DNA from: Nocardioides zeae
Lineage (GTDB): Bacteria > Actinomycetota > Actinomycetes > Propionibacteriales > Nocardioidaceae
Length of the DNA: 64,000 nucleotides
Assembly: GCF_010686755.1 (NCBI RefSeq)
Contig: NZ_JAAGXA010000009.1
Coordinates: 62,001 to 126,000, forward strand
Reading direction: 5' to 3'
The position numbers were made by a program, and so were the translations under genes. This document shows positions 21,579 through 30,234 of this stretch, in pieces; position 1 is the first letter of the stretch, and every line of letters begins with the position of its first letter. A model generated the notes under the pieces. It was not told the origin of the DNA. It was given only the letters and a program-made list of their open reading frames with translations, and ran no database searches.

Positions 21579-22193
21579 CGAAATGTGCGGATGAGGCCGG
21601 TCCCACGCACTTGCGGCAGCACCAACTGCACAGTCGCGCGCTCCGCACGGCCCGGCTCGCTTCATCAAGCAGCCCAGCCCGGACACCACTGACCCCAGCC
21701 CGGCCATCGCGAAATGTGCGGATGCGACCGGTCCCACGCGGTCGAGGAAGCACCAACCGCACAGTCCCGCGCGCCCCGCACGGCCCGGCCCGGCCCGCTT
21801 CGGCAAGCAGCCCAGCCCGGACACCACTGACCCCAGCCCGGGCACCGCGAAATGTGCGGACGGGACCCGCCCCACGCCCTCGAGGCAGCACCAACCGCAC
21901 AGTCCCGCGCGCTCCGCACGGCCCGGCACGCTTCGGCAAGCAGCCGAGCCCGGACACCACTGACCCCAGCCCGGGCACCGCGAAATGTGCGGACGGGACC
22001 CGTCCCACGCCCTCGAGGCAGCACCAACCGCACAGTCCCGCGACGAGCCCGCACAGGGCGTCGGTACGCCGCAGGTCAGCCCAACCCGGCGGCACCGCCC
22101 GCCCCGACCGGACCGTCGCCAATCCCCTCGGCCGCCGCGAAATGTGCGGACGGGACCCGCCCCACGCCCTCGAGGCAGCACCAACCGCACAGT
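21579..22193 (+). repeat. Array of five 56-bp palindromic-ended repeats (copies 1-5)
   Basis: The 713-nt gap between the convergent oxidase and channel genes holds no credible gene. It contains five copies of a 56-bp element at 21579-21634, 21710-21765, 21848-21903, 21981-22036 and 22138-22193. Each begins CGAAATGTGCGG and ends CCGCACAGT (CTGCACAGT in copy 1), giving terminal inverted repeats TGTGCGG/CCGCACA, with an inner GGACGGG-CCCGTCC type hairpin in copy 4. Copies 3 and 5 are identical and copy 1 is the most diverged. The three spacers between copies 1-4 are also similar to one another (repeat period 131, 138 and 133 nt), so the block grew by tandem duplication; the last spacer differs. 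Two more copies, inverted, lie at 46.6 kb. Confidence 0.85.
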
Positions 22194-22236
22194 CCCGCGC
22201 GCCCCGCACGGCCCCACGATCGCGCCGCTCGAGGCC

Positions 22237-22878
22237 TCAGACGCTGGCCGGGCCGGTGGGCATGGGTGCCTGCCAACCACGCCACAGCGCGAGCAGGCGC
22301 CACACGAGGCACACGGCCGCGCCGGCGACCGCGACCGGGAGCAGCGGCGCGCCCAGCTCGATGCCGACCACCGCCACCCCGCCACCCGCGAGGGCCGGCG
22401 TCGCGTAGAGCTCGCCCCGGAACACCACCGGCACCCGGCCGGCGAGCACGTCGCGCAGCATCCCGCCGCCGATGCCCGTGACCATGCCGAGGAGGGCGGC
22501 CGGGAGCGGGCCGAGGCCGTACTCGAGCGCCTTCACCGCCCCCGCCACGCAGAAGACCGCGAGGCCGAACGCGTCGAACACCGTGACCCGACGCTCCAGC
22601 CGCCCGAGGGTGGGGTGGAAGAAGAACGTCAGCAACCCGGCCCCGATGGGCGCGAGCAGGTAGCGCCAGTCCGCGAGGGCCGCCGGCGGTGTCGCGCCGA
22701 TGAGCACGTCGCGGAGGAAGCCACCACCGAGGCCGGTCGTGCCCGCGAGCACGAGGACGGCGAAGAGGTCCAGCTCCTTGCGCACCGCGACGAGGGCCCC
22801 GGAGATCGCGAAGACGAAGATGCCGACGAGGTCGAGCACGACCAGGAGGGTCGACGGTTCGAGGTCCCAGTGCGGCAC
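22237..22878 (-). CDS. TRIC / UPF0126 family cation channel-like membrane protein
   Basis: 213 residues with seven predicted membrane segments and an internal duplication. The two halves carry GLGGGFLRDVLIG and GIGGGMLRDVLAG, the GGGxxRD signature of prokaryotic trimeric intracellular cation channels. Starts at GTG 22878 (VPHWDLEPSTLLVVLDLVG), 26 nt after the cupin regulator's stop, so possibly cotranscribed with it. Its 3' end faces the repeat array. Physiological role in bacteria is unclear. Confidence 0.87.
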   Translation of the reverse strand: MPHWDLEPSTLLVVLDLVGIFVFAISGALVAVRKELDLFAVLVLAGTTGLGGGFLRDVLIGATPPAALADWRYLLAPIGAGLLTFFFHPTLGRLERRVTVFDAFGLAVFCVAGAVKALEYGLGPLPAALLGMVTGIGGGMLRDVLAGRVPVVFRGELYATPALAGGGVAVVGIELGAPLLPVAVAGAAVCLVWRLLALWRGWQAPMPTGPASV

Positions 22879-22904
22879 CGCGGGAGCGTACCCCTCGGTC
22901 CGCC

Positions 22905-23477
22905 TCAGTCGGACTCCGGCAGCCGCGGCCGGTCGCCGTGCGGACCGAAGAGGTGGAGCAGCTCCACGGGGTCGTCCCCGGCCGGCCCGAACCAGTGCGG
23001 CCGGGTCGCGTCGAACGCGGCCACGTCGCCGGGCTGCAGCCGGCTCTCGTCGTCCTCCACCACCAGCCGCACCGTGCCGGCCAGCACGCAGAACCAGGCC
23101 CGCCCGTCGTGCGTCGTGAGGCGCTGCGGCCGGGGGTGCAGCACCTGCTTGAAGACGTGGAGGCGGCCCGGGTAGTCGGTCAGCGGCACGAGGACCGAGC
23201 CCGTGCGGTGGCGGAACGGGCGCAGGTGAACGCGTGGATCGCCCGTCGCCGGGGCAGCGACGAGGTCGTCGAGGGCGACGCGGAAGGCCCGCGCGAGCGG
23301 GAGCAGGAGGTCGAGGGACGGGCTGCGCCGCCCGGTCTCCAGGCGCGACAGCGTGCTGACCGAGATGCCGGTGGTGTCGGCGACCTGCTCGAGCGTCCAC
23401 GAGCGGGCGTGCCGCAGGGCCCGCAACCGGGGGCCGACGGCGGCGAGCAGCGCGGCGTCGTCGTCGGTGGTGGGCAC
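22905..23477 (-). CDS. XRE-family transcriptional regulator with cupin domain
   Basis: 190 residues. An HTH_3 domain (about 13-70: RLRALRHARSWTLEQVADTT, ISVSTLSRLETGRRSPSLDL) is followed by a cupin sensor domain (about 105-180: THDGRAWFCVLAGTVRLVV, LQPGDVAAFDATRPHWFG). Such regulators sense a small ligand and often control an adjacent transporter. The divergent DHA2 efflux gene starts 105 nt away, making it the likely target. Clear family assignment; ligand unknown. Confidence 0.87.
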   Translation of the reverse strand: MPTTDDDAALLAAVGPRLRALRHARSWTLEQVADTTGISVSTLSRLETGRRSPSLDLLLPLARAFRVALDDLVAAPATGDPRVHLRPFRHRTGSVLVPLTDYPGRLHVFKQVLHPRPQRLTTHDGRAWFCVLAGTVRLVVEDDESRLQPGDVAAFDATRPHWFGPAGDDPVELLHLFGPHGDRPRLPESD

Positions 23478-23581
23478 GTCTCATCTTTGCAGTTCCCGCA
23501 CGTTCGCTGGGGCTCGCGGCACCGGTCGGCCCACCCTCGTCGTCTATCTCCGTCCCGCACCACCGGAAAGGCCCGACCCCC

Positions 23582-24979
23582 GTGACCGACCCGCTCGCCC
23601 CCGTCCAGCCCCACCCCCGTCGCTGGGCGGTGCTCGCCACGTGCTGTCTCGCGCTCTTCCTCGTCGGGCTCGACACGACCATCGTCAACGTCGCCCTGCC
23701 GACGGTGGGGGCCGATCTCGGCATCGCCCCCACGGCCCTCCCGTGGGTCGTCGACGCCTACACGCTCGTGCTGGCGAGCCTGCTCATCTCCTCCGGCGCG
23801 CTGGCCGACCGGTTCGGCCGACGCCGTCTGCTCCGCGTCGGTCTGGTCGTGTTCGCGGGGGCGTCCGCGCTGTGCGCGCTCGCGCCCACCCCGGAGCTGC
23901 TGGTCGCCGCCCGTGCGGTCCAGGGCGTCGGGGCCTCGATGCTCAGCCCCGTCGGTCTCGCCATCGTGGTCGGCGTGTTCCCGGACCACCGGGAGCGTGC
24001 GCGGGCCATCGGCGTGTGGGCCGGCGTCTTCGGAGCGAGCATGGCGGTCGGGCCGCTCCTCGGCGGCGCGATCGTCGAGGTGGCCGGCTGGCGGTGGGTG
24101 TTCGGCGTCGACGTCCCCGTCGCCGTCCTCGCGCTCGGCCTGACCGCCCGCTTCGTGCCGGAGTCGCGGGCCGACCGACCCCGGCGGCTGGACCTCCCGG
24201 GGCAGGTGCTGCTCACCGCGGCGGTCGGAGGTGCGGTGGGCCTGCTCATCGAGGCCCCCCACCGGGGATGGACGTCCCCTGCGGTCCTGCTGGGCGCCGG
24301 CGCGCTGCTCGTGGTGGTGCTGCTGCTCGTCGGGGTGGAGCTGCGCCGTACGGAACCGCTGGTCGACCCGCGCCTCTTCCGCGTCCCGGCGTTCGCCGGG
24401 GCGGTGGCGGCCGCCGTCGCGGTGTTCGTCGCGTTCAACGCCGCCCTGCTGGCGACCAGCCTGCACCTGCAGGACGGCCGGGGGCTGGCGCCGACCGCCG
24501 TGGGGGCGGTGGTCCTGCCGCTGGCCGTGGCCGCCACGCTGCTCGCTCCCGTCTCGGGCGCGCTCGTCGGCCGGTTCGGGGCCCGCGGCCCCCTCCTCGC
24601 CGCGGGAGGCGTGCTCGTCGTGGCCGGGGCGCTCCTGCGGAGCGGACCGGACGACCTCGCGCCCGGTCGCCTGGCGGTCGGGCTCTTCGTGCTCGGCATC
24701 GGCTTCGGACTGGCCAACGCCCCCATCACGACGACCTCGGTGAGCAGCCTCCCGCCGGAGCGGGCCGGGGTGGCCGGAGGCATCACGGCGGCCGCGCGCC
24801 AGCTCGGGGCGGCGCTCGGCATCGCGGCGGCGGGGGCGGTGCTGGCCCGCGCCGGGGACGGGGGCGGGGTCGCCACCGCCGACGTCGTCCCCGGCGTGTG
24901 GACGCTCGTCCTGGCCTGCGGGGTGGTCGTCGCCGGGCTCGCGTCGGTCCTCCCCCGGACACGGGGGCGGGGAGCGTAG
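23582..24979 (+). CDS. DHA2-family MFS drug transporter (EmrB/QacA type)
   Basis: 465 residues with 14 predicted membrane segments. Typical DHA2 motifs: LDTTIVNVALPTVGADL in segment 1, GALADRFGRRRLL (motif A), RAVQGVGASMLSPVGLAIV and WRWVFGVDVPV (motif C region). Proton-driven export of drugs or metabolites is expected. GTG start with AAAGG about 9 nt upstream. Divergent from the cupin regulator, which probably controls it. Confidence 0.87.
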   Translation: MTDPLAPVQPHPRRWAVLATCCLALFLVGLDTTIVNVALPTVGADLGIAPTALPWVVDAYTLVLASLLISSGALADRFGRRRLLRVGLVVFAGASALCALAPTPELLVAARAVQGVGASMLSPVGLAIVVGVFPDHRERARAIGVWAGVFGASMAVGPLLGGAIVEVAGWRWVFGVDVPVAVLALGLTARFVPESRADRPRRLDLPGQVLLTAAVGGAVGLLIEAPHRGWTSPAVLLGAGALLVVVLLLVGVELRRTEPLVDPRLFRVPAFAGAVAAAVAVFVAFNAALLATSLHLQDGRGLAPTAVGAVVLPLAVAATLLAPVSGALVGRFGARGPLLAAGGVLVVAGALLRSGPDDLAPGRLAVGLFVLGIGFGLANAPITTTSVSSLPPERAGVAGGITAAARQLGAALGIAAAGAVLARAGDGGGVATADVVPGVWTLVLACGVVVAGLASVLPRTRGRGA

Positions 24980-25039
24980 GCTCGGTCCTCACGGGAACCC
25001 CGTCCCGCGTACGACGACCAGGCAGGAGCCGACCGCTCG

Positions 25040-26167
25040 ATGGTGCACCTGACGCTCGCCGGTGTGAGCCAGGACAAGCGCCGCCTCCTGCTGGTCAGCG
25101 ATGCCGGTGTCGAGTTCACGCTCGACATCGACCGACGGCTCCAGGCCGCACTGCGCGGCGACACAGATCGACTCGGTCAGTTGGAGATCACCATGGAATC
25201 GACCCTCCGTCCCCGCGACATCCAGGCGAGGATCCGGGCGGGGGCGAGTCCCGAGGAGGTCGCCGACGCAGCCCAGACGACGCTCGACCGGATCATGTCG
25301 TTCGTCGCTCCCGTGCTCGCGGAGCGGGCGCACGTGGCCGAGCGGGCCCAGGGCGCGTCCCTGCGACGCGAGAGCGGCAGCGCCGGTGCCCGCACGCTGG
25401 GCGAGGCGGTGGCCACCCACCTCTCCGGCGGACCCCTGCGGGCCGACACGGTCGAGTGGGACTCCTGGCGGCGCGACGACGGCCGGTGGACGCTCGCCGC
25501 CTCGTTCGTCAGCGACGCCCGCACGGGTCGCGGCCACTTCACCTACGACATGCGCGGGAGCTACGTGGTCGCGGACGACGACGACGCCCGGTGGCTGGTG
25601 GGCGACGCCCCGGCCCCGGCCGCGGTCCGCGACGACCTGCAGCAGGCGCGGCGACGCCGGGCGGGCGCGGCTCGCGAGCGCGTCGCGGACGTGCTGCTCG
25701 ACCTCCCGTTCGAGACCGAGATCGAGTCCGAGACCGACGCGGCCGACGAGGCGATCGACCTGGTCTCCGAGCCGGCCGCCCGCTCCGCGGCCACCCCCTC
25801 CGCGGCCACCCCTTCCGCGGCCACCGGCGACGAGCCGACGGCGGACCTCGGCGAGGTGCGCGACGCCCTGCGCGCGACGCCCCCTCCCACGACGACCCCT
25901 CCCGCCGGGACCGAGCCCCGTGAGGCCGGCGGGGCTGGCGGCGCCGAGGTCTCCCCCGCGGCCACGGAGCCCGCCGACGCACCCGCTCCCTCGGCGGACG
26001 AGGCGGTCGCCTCCGACGGGACGCCCGCGCCCGACACGCGCGACCCCGAGCCCGAGCCCGCACCGGCCCCGACCCGCACCCCCCGACGTCCGACGCGCAA
26101 GGGCCGCGGCCGGGCCTCCGTGCCGAGCTGGGACGAGATCATGTTCGGCGGCGGCAAGGCGGAGTGA
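25040..26167 (+). CDS. sepH: Septation protein SepH (DUF3071)
   Basis: 375 residues. The N-terminal DUF3071 domain with its helix-turn-helix (LRPRDIQARIRAGASPEEVA, about 55-75) and VLAERAHVAERAQ match SepH, which binds FtsZ and promotes its assembly in Streptomyces and mycobacteria. The C-terminal half is a long disordered, acidic, proline-rich linker. It contains three tandem SAATP/SAATG units near 253-267 and ends in a short basic/conserved tail (KGRGRASVPSWDEIMFG), which in SepH is the second conserved element. ATG 25040, 60 nt after the MFS gene. Confidence 0.93.
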   Translation: MVHLTLAGVSQDKRRLLLVSDAGVEFTLDIDRRLQAALRGDTDRLGQLEITMESTLRPRDIQARIRAGASPEEVADAAQTTLDRIMSFVAPVLAERAHVAERAQGASLRRESGSAGARTLGEAVATHLSGGPLRADTVEWDSWRRDDGRWTLAASFVSDARTGRGHFTYDMRGSYVVADDDDARWLVGDAPAPAAVRDDLQQARRRRAGAARERVADVLLDLPFETEIESETDAADEAIDLVSEPAARSAATPSAATPSAATGDEPTADLGEVRDALRATPPPTTTPPAGTEPREAGGAGGAEVSPAATEPADAPAPSADEAVASDGTPAPDTRDPEPEPAPAPTRTPRRPTRKGRGRASVPSWDEIMFGGGKAE

Positions 26168-26239
26168 CGGGGTCGCGGTCACCCGTCGGCTCACGCTGAC
26201 CCCTCCCCGGGCGTGACCCGGACCACTACGCTGCCGCGC

Positions 26240-28273
26240 ATGGCCTACTTCGTCACCGGCGCGACCGGGTTCATCGGGCGGTTCCTCGTCACCGAGCTCC
26301 TCCGCAAGCGCGAGGGCGAGATCCACGTGCTGGTGCGCGGCTCCTCGCTGCCCCGGCTCGAGCAGCTCATCGAGGAGTGGAGCACCGACCGCGTGCGGCC
26401 CGTGATCGGTGCGCTGGACGCCGAGGGCCTGGGCGTCGAGGCCGGGTGGATCGCGGAGCACGCGAGCACGATCGACCACTTCTTCCACCTCGCCGCGAGC
26501 TACGACATGGCCGCGGACGACGCCACCAACCAGCGGCTCAACCTGGGCGGCACCCGCCACGCGCTCCAGCTCGCGGCCGCGCTCGACGCCGGGTGCTTCC
26601 ACCAGGTGTCGTCGGTCGCGGCGGCGGGCGACCACCACGGCACGTTCGCCGAGACGGACGCCGACGTCGGGCAGCGCTTCACCTCGCCGTACCACCGCAC
26701 GAAGTTCGAGTCCGAGCAGATCGTGCGCACGGAGGCGGCCGTGCCGTGGCGCATCTACCGGCCGGCGATCGTCGTCGGCGACTCGGTGACCGGCGAGATG
26801 GACAAGGTCGACGGGCCCTACTACTTCTTCCCGCTCATCAAGAAGGTGCGCGACACCCTGCCCGCGTGGACGCCGCTGGTGGGCATCGACCTCGGTGACA
26901 CCAACGTCGTGCCGGTCGACTTCGTCGCCGGTGCGCTCGACCACCTCGCGCACCTGCCCGACCGGGACGGCGAGACCTTCCACCTGGTCGACCCCGAGCC
27001 GCAGCCCGTGCTCGAGATGATCAACGCGTTCTGCGGCGCGGCGGGGGCGCCGCAGCTCGTGGGCTCCGGTGCCCGGGGACGCCTGCCCCTCGAGCGCCGG
27101 CTGCTCCCCCGCGGGCTCCGCCCGGCCGACCTGACCTCGACGGTCCTGGGCTCCGCCCCGGCCCAGGCGCTGCTCGACCTGACCGTGGGCCGGCTCGGCA
27201 TCCCGGCCTCGGTGCTCGCCCACACGTCGTTCCCCACCGTCTTCGACGCGCGTCGCACGACGAAGGCGCTCGCCGGGTCGGGCATCACCGTGCCGCGCCT
27301 GGAGTCGTACGCCGCCACGCTGTGGAGCTACTGGGAGGAGCACCTCGACACCAGCACGGGCCGCAACCCCGCCAACCGCGCGGCGCTCGAGGGCAAGCAC
27401 GTCGTCATCACGGGGGCCTCCTCCGGCATCGGTCGCGTGACCGCCCTCAAGGTGGCGCAGGCGGGCGGCATCCCCGTGCTCGTGGCCCGCGGCAAGGAGA
27501 AGCTCGACGCCCTGCGTCGCGACATCGAGCGCGCCGGCGGGCAGGCCCACGTCTTCCCCTGCGACCTCTCCGACCTCTCCGCGATCGACGACCTCTGCGG
27601 GTCGCTGATCCGGGAGCTGCCCAGCGTGGACGGCGTCGTCAACAACGCCGGGCGCTCCATCCGCCGGTCGCTGCGGCTCTCCCAGGAGCGCTTCCACGAC
27701 TTCGAGCGCACCATGCAGCTCAACTACTTCGGCGCGATCCGGCTCGTGATCGGGCTCATCCCCATCATGCGGACGGGCTCCGGCGGCCACGTCGTCAACG
27801 TGTCCTCGATCGGCGTGCAGACGAACCCGCCGCGGTTCTCGGCGTACGTCGCGTCCAAGGCCGCACTGGACTCCTGGAGCAACGTGGTCGCCTCGGAGCT
27901 CGTCGGCGAGGGCATCACGTTCACCAGCATCCACATGCCGCTGGTGCGCACGCCGATGATCGCGCCGACGAAGCTCTACGACCGGTTCCCCACGATCTCC
28001 CCGGCACAGGCCGCGGACCTCGTGGTGAAGGCGCTCGTCGAGCGCCCGCACGAGATCAACACGCCGCTCGGCAACGCGGGCGCCATCGCCCACACCGTGG
28101 CGCCGAAGCTCGCCTTCCGCGTGCTCAACATGGCCTACCACGTGTTCCCGGACTCGGCCGCGGCCAAGGGCACCGGCGCGCCCGGCGGTCCGGCGGCCAC
28201 CGGGGGCGAGACGGGCGGCACGCAGAGCGAGCAGCTCATGCTCGCGCGCCTGTTCCGCGGCGTGCACTGGTGA
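26240..28273 (+). CDS. Two-domain fatty acyl-CoA reductase-like protein (NAD_binding_4 plus SDR fusion)
   Basis: 677 residues from ATG 26240; nine further upstream codons are in frame but MAYFVTGATGFIG is the natural start. Domain 1 (about 1-370) is an extended SDR/male-sterility type with GATGFIG and YHRTK. Domain 2 (about 385-640) is a classical SDR with TGASSGIG, NNAG and YVASK. This architecture matches mycobacterial AcrA1 (Rv3391) and Marinobacter fatty acyl reductases, which reduce acyl-CoA through aldehyde to alcohol for wax esters. No wax synthase is in the window. Both catalytic Y-x-x-x-K motifs are intact. Confidence 0.82.
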   Translation: MAYFVTGATGFIGRFLVTELLRKREGEIHVLVRGSSLPRLEQLIEEWSTDRVRPVIGALDAEGLGVEAGWIAEHASTIDHFFHLAASYDMAADDATNQRLNLGGTRHALQLAAALDAGCFHQVSSVAAAGDHHGTFAETDADVGQRFTSPYHRTKFESEQIVRTEAAVPWRIYRPAIVVGDSVTGEMDKVDGPYYFFPLIKKVRDTLPAWTPLVGIDLGDTNVVPVDFVAGALDHLAHLPDRDGETFHLVDPEPQPVLEMINAFCGAAGAPQLVGSGARGRLPLERRLLPRGLRPADLTSTVLGSAPAQALLDLTVGRLGIPASVLAHTSFPTVFDARRTTKALAGSGITVPRLESYAATLWSYWEEHLDTSTGRNPANRAALEGKHVVITGASSGIGRVTALKVAQAGGIPVLVARGKEKLDALRRDIERAGGQAHVFPCDLSDLSAIDDLCGSLIRELPSVDGVVNNAGRSIRRSLRLSQERFHDFERTMQLNYFGAIRLVIGLIPIMRTGSGGHVVNVSSIGVQTNPPRFSAYVASKAALDSWSNVVASELVGEGITFTSIHMPLVRTPMIAPTKLYDRFPTISPAQAADLVVKALVERPHEINTPLGNAGAIAHTVAPKLAFRVLNMAYHVFPDSAAAKGTGAPGGPAATGGETGGTQSEQLMLARLFRGVHW

Positions 28274-28283
28274 GGAGGCCCCC

Positions 28284-29336
28284 TCAGCCGGCGGTGCTCC
28301 TCAGGAGGTCGCGCACCGCCACGGCGGCCGTGCGACCGGCACGGTTGGCGCCGATGGTGCTCGCCGACGGGCCGTAGCCGACGAGCTGCACCCGCGGGTC
28401 CGCGACGGTCGTGGTGCCGTCCAGCTCGATCCCGCCGCCGTGGCCGCGGAGGTGGAGCGGCGCCAGGTGGGCGACGTCGGGCCGGAAGCCGGTGGCCCAC
28501 AGCACGACGTCGAAGGAGCGGTGGGTGCCGTCGGGCCAGGTAGCGCCGTCCGCGTCGAACCGCACCGGCATCGGCAGCCGCTCGTAGGCCCCGAGCCGCG
28601 CGGCCTCGCGCTCCTGGGGCCGCAGCTGCAGCCCCGTGACGCTGACGACGCTGGCCGGGGGCAGCCCGCGGCGTACCCGCTCCTCCACGAGCGCGACCGC
28701 CGCCCGGCCGTCGAACGGCTCGGTCGCGGGGTCGCGCCACAGCGGTTCCCGGCGGGTCGCCCAGAGCGTGCGCGAGCCGGGCGCGATCTCCCCGAGCACC
28801 TGGACGGCGGAGTGCCCGCCGCCGACGACGAGCACGGTGCGCCCGACGAACGGCTCGGGGCCGTCGTACGCCGCCGAGTGCAGCTGGTCGCCGACGAAGT
28901 CCTCGACCCCCGCGACGCGGGGCACGAACGGGCGCCGCCAGGTGCCGGTCGCGTTCACGAGCGTCCGCGTCCGCCAGCTGCGGCCGTCGACCGCCTCGAC
29001 GACGAGCACGCCGCCGTCGTCCCGGACCGCGCCCACCTCGACGGGCCGCTCGACGGGGAGCTGGTGGGCGGCCTCGTAGTCCGCGAAGTACGCCGCCACC
29101 ACCTCGCGGGCCGGCGCGGCGGGATCGACGTCCGGGAGCGGCTCGTCGGGCAGCGCGGCGACGCCGTGGACGTCCGTCATCGTCAGCGAGTGCGCCCGGT
29201 GCTGCCAGGCCCCGCCGGGCGTGGGGTTGGCGTCCAGCACGACGTGGTCGACGCCGAGCCGCCGCAGGTGGTGGGAGGCCGACAGCCCGGCCTGACCGGC
29301 TCCCACGACGATCGCGTCGCGCACGGGGTTGCTCAT
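28284..29336 (-). CDS. FAD-dependent oxidoreductase (flavin monooxygenase-like)
   Basis: 350 residues. An N-terminal FAD loop VVGAGQAGLSASHHL, an NADPH loop VVGGGHSAVQVLGE (about 165-180) and a WATGFRPD motif near the C-terminus put it in the CzcO/Baeyer-Villiger-like group. The full FxGxxxHxxxW fingerprint of BVMOs is not seen, so hydroxylation or simple NADPH oxidation remain open. Convergent with the acyl reductase, with only 10 nt between stops. ATG 29336. Confidence 0.8.
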   Translation of the reverse strand: MSNPVRDAIVVGAGQAGLSASHHLRRLGVDHVVLDANPTPGGAWQHRAHSLTMTDVHGVAALPDEPLPDVDPAAPAREVVAAYFADYEAAHQLPVERPVEVGAVRDDGGVLVVEAVDGRSWRTRTLVNATGTWRRPFVPRVAGVEDFVGDQLHSAAYDGPEPFVGRTVLVVGGGHSAVQVLGEIAPGSRTLWATRREPLWRDPATEPFDGRAAVALVEERVRRGLPPASVVSVTGLQLRPQEREAARLGAYERLPMPVRFDADGATWPDGTHRSFDVVLWATGFRPDVAHLAPLHLRGHGGGIELDGTTTVADPRVQLVGYGPSASTIGANRAGRTAAVAVRDLLRSTAG

Positions 29337-29347
29337 GTCCGGATCAA

Positions 29348-29365
29348 CCCGGACTGCGGTCCGGG
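29348..29365 (-). terminator. Hairpin after the SigE-family sigma operon
   Basis: CCCGGAC and GTCCGGG pair as a perfect 7-bp stem around a 4-nt loop, 23 nt past the stop of the META-like protein gene and just before the flavoprotein start. Short, so moderate confidence. Confidence 0.45.
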
Positions 29366-29388
29366 TATGCCCGACGGCGATGAACGGG

Positions 29389-30234
29389 TCAGGGGCGGCG
29401 CAGCACGGCGAGGAGCCGGCCGTCCTCGTCGAGGAGGGTGCGGGTGCCGTCGTCCGCGACCACCACGCGCACCGACCGCAGGTCCTCGGCGAGCAGGGCG
29501 AGCAGGCCGGTCCCGTCGTCGCACAGCGGTACGCCGCGGGTCAGCTCGATGCTGACCGTGCCGTCCGCGACGGACCAGGTGCCGGCGCCGGCCTCGCAGC
29601 CGGTCCAGGCCGTCACGGTGCCGCCGTCGCCGAAGTAGAGCGTGGCGGCGGTGGGGGTGGAGACGTCGTCCTGCAGCTCGTACCGGCCCCCTCCGAAGGA
29701 GTACTCCTGCCCGCCATTGGTGCTGGCCGGCTGCGGAGCCGACCCGACGGACCAGGCTCCGGCGAGCGACGCCTCGAGCCGAGCGGAGGTCCACCCCCCG
29801 AGGGGCATGACGCCGCCGCGCCCGGACATGCTCGTCGGCACCTCGGCGTCCTCCGAGCTGTCGGCGGCGGCGTCCTCGTCGGCCCCCTGCCGGACGGCGT
29901 CCTCGCTCAGGGCGTCGTAGTCCTCGGCGGCGAACTCCTCGGCCGCCGACTCCTCGGTCATGTCCGTCGCCGCCGCCGTCCCCGCGCCGGGGCCGGGATC
30001 GCCACCGAACGGCACCGACGTCGCCAGCCCCACCCCGGCGCCCGCCACGACGACGGCGGCGGCGACGAGCAGGCGCGAGCGGCGGCGTACGCGGTGGTGC
30101 CGCAGCATCGTCGCCACCGGCGGCGGCCCGACGGGCGTGGTGTCGGCGGCCGTCGCGAGGAGCCGTCGGAGGTGGTCCTCGTCGTGGACGTCCCCCGGGA
30201 GCAGGGGACGGTCGGGACGGTCGGGGTGGGTCAT
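29389..30234 (-). CDS. Membrane-anchored META-like domain protein, probable partner of the adjacent sigma factor
   Basis: 281 residues. A cytoplasmic N-terminus of about 54 residues precedes one membrane segment (RLLVAAAVVVAGAGVGLATS). Next comes a very acidic linker (about 90-130) and a C-terminal domain with GGWTSARLEASLAGAWSVG, TVTAWTGCEAGAGTWSV and SIELTRGVPLCDD, the spacing of a META domain (…GCN…G.W…) with two cysteines. ATG overlaps the sigma gene stop by 4 nt. By position and topology it may act as an anti-sigma factor, although no zinc-binding anti-sigma motif is seen. Confidence 0.65.
   Translation of the reverse strand: MTHPDRPDRPLLPGDVHDEDHLRRLLATAADTTPVGPPPVATMLRHHRVRRRSRLLVAAAVVVAGAGVGLATSVPFGGDPGPGAGTAAATDMTEESAAEEFAAEDYDALSEDAVRQGADEDAAADSSEDAEVPTSMSGRGGVMPLGGWTSARLEASLAGAWSVGSAPQPASTNGGQEYSFGGGRYELQDDVSTPTAATLYFGDGGTVTAWTGCEAGAGTWSVADGTVSIELTRGVPLCDDGTGLLALLAEDLRSVRVVVADDGTRTLLDEDGRLLAVLRRP

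Noticed and set aside
21579..22193. CRISPR array
   Set aside because: Spacers between copies 1-4 are similar to each other, spacing is too long and uneven, repeat copies vary internally, and no cas genes are present.
21496..22385. Overlapping open frames on both strands across the repeat array, with repeated peptides
   Set aside because: The repeated peptides follow from the DNA repeat, differ between frames and match no family. The convergent gap is better read as non-coding.
24989..28267. A 1092-codon open frame on the minus strand under sepH and the acyl reductase
   Set aside because: Shadow of two well-supported plus-strand genes; low-complexity and no recognisable motif.
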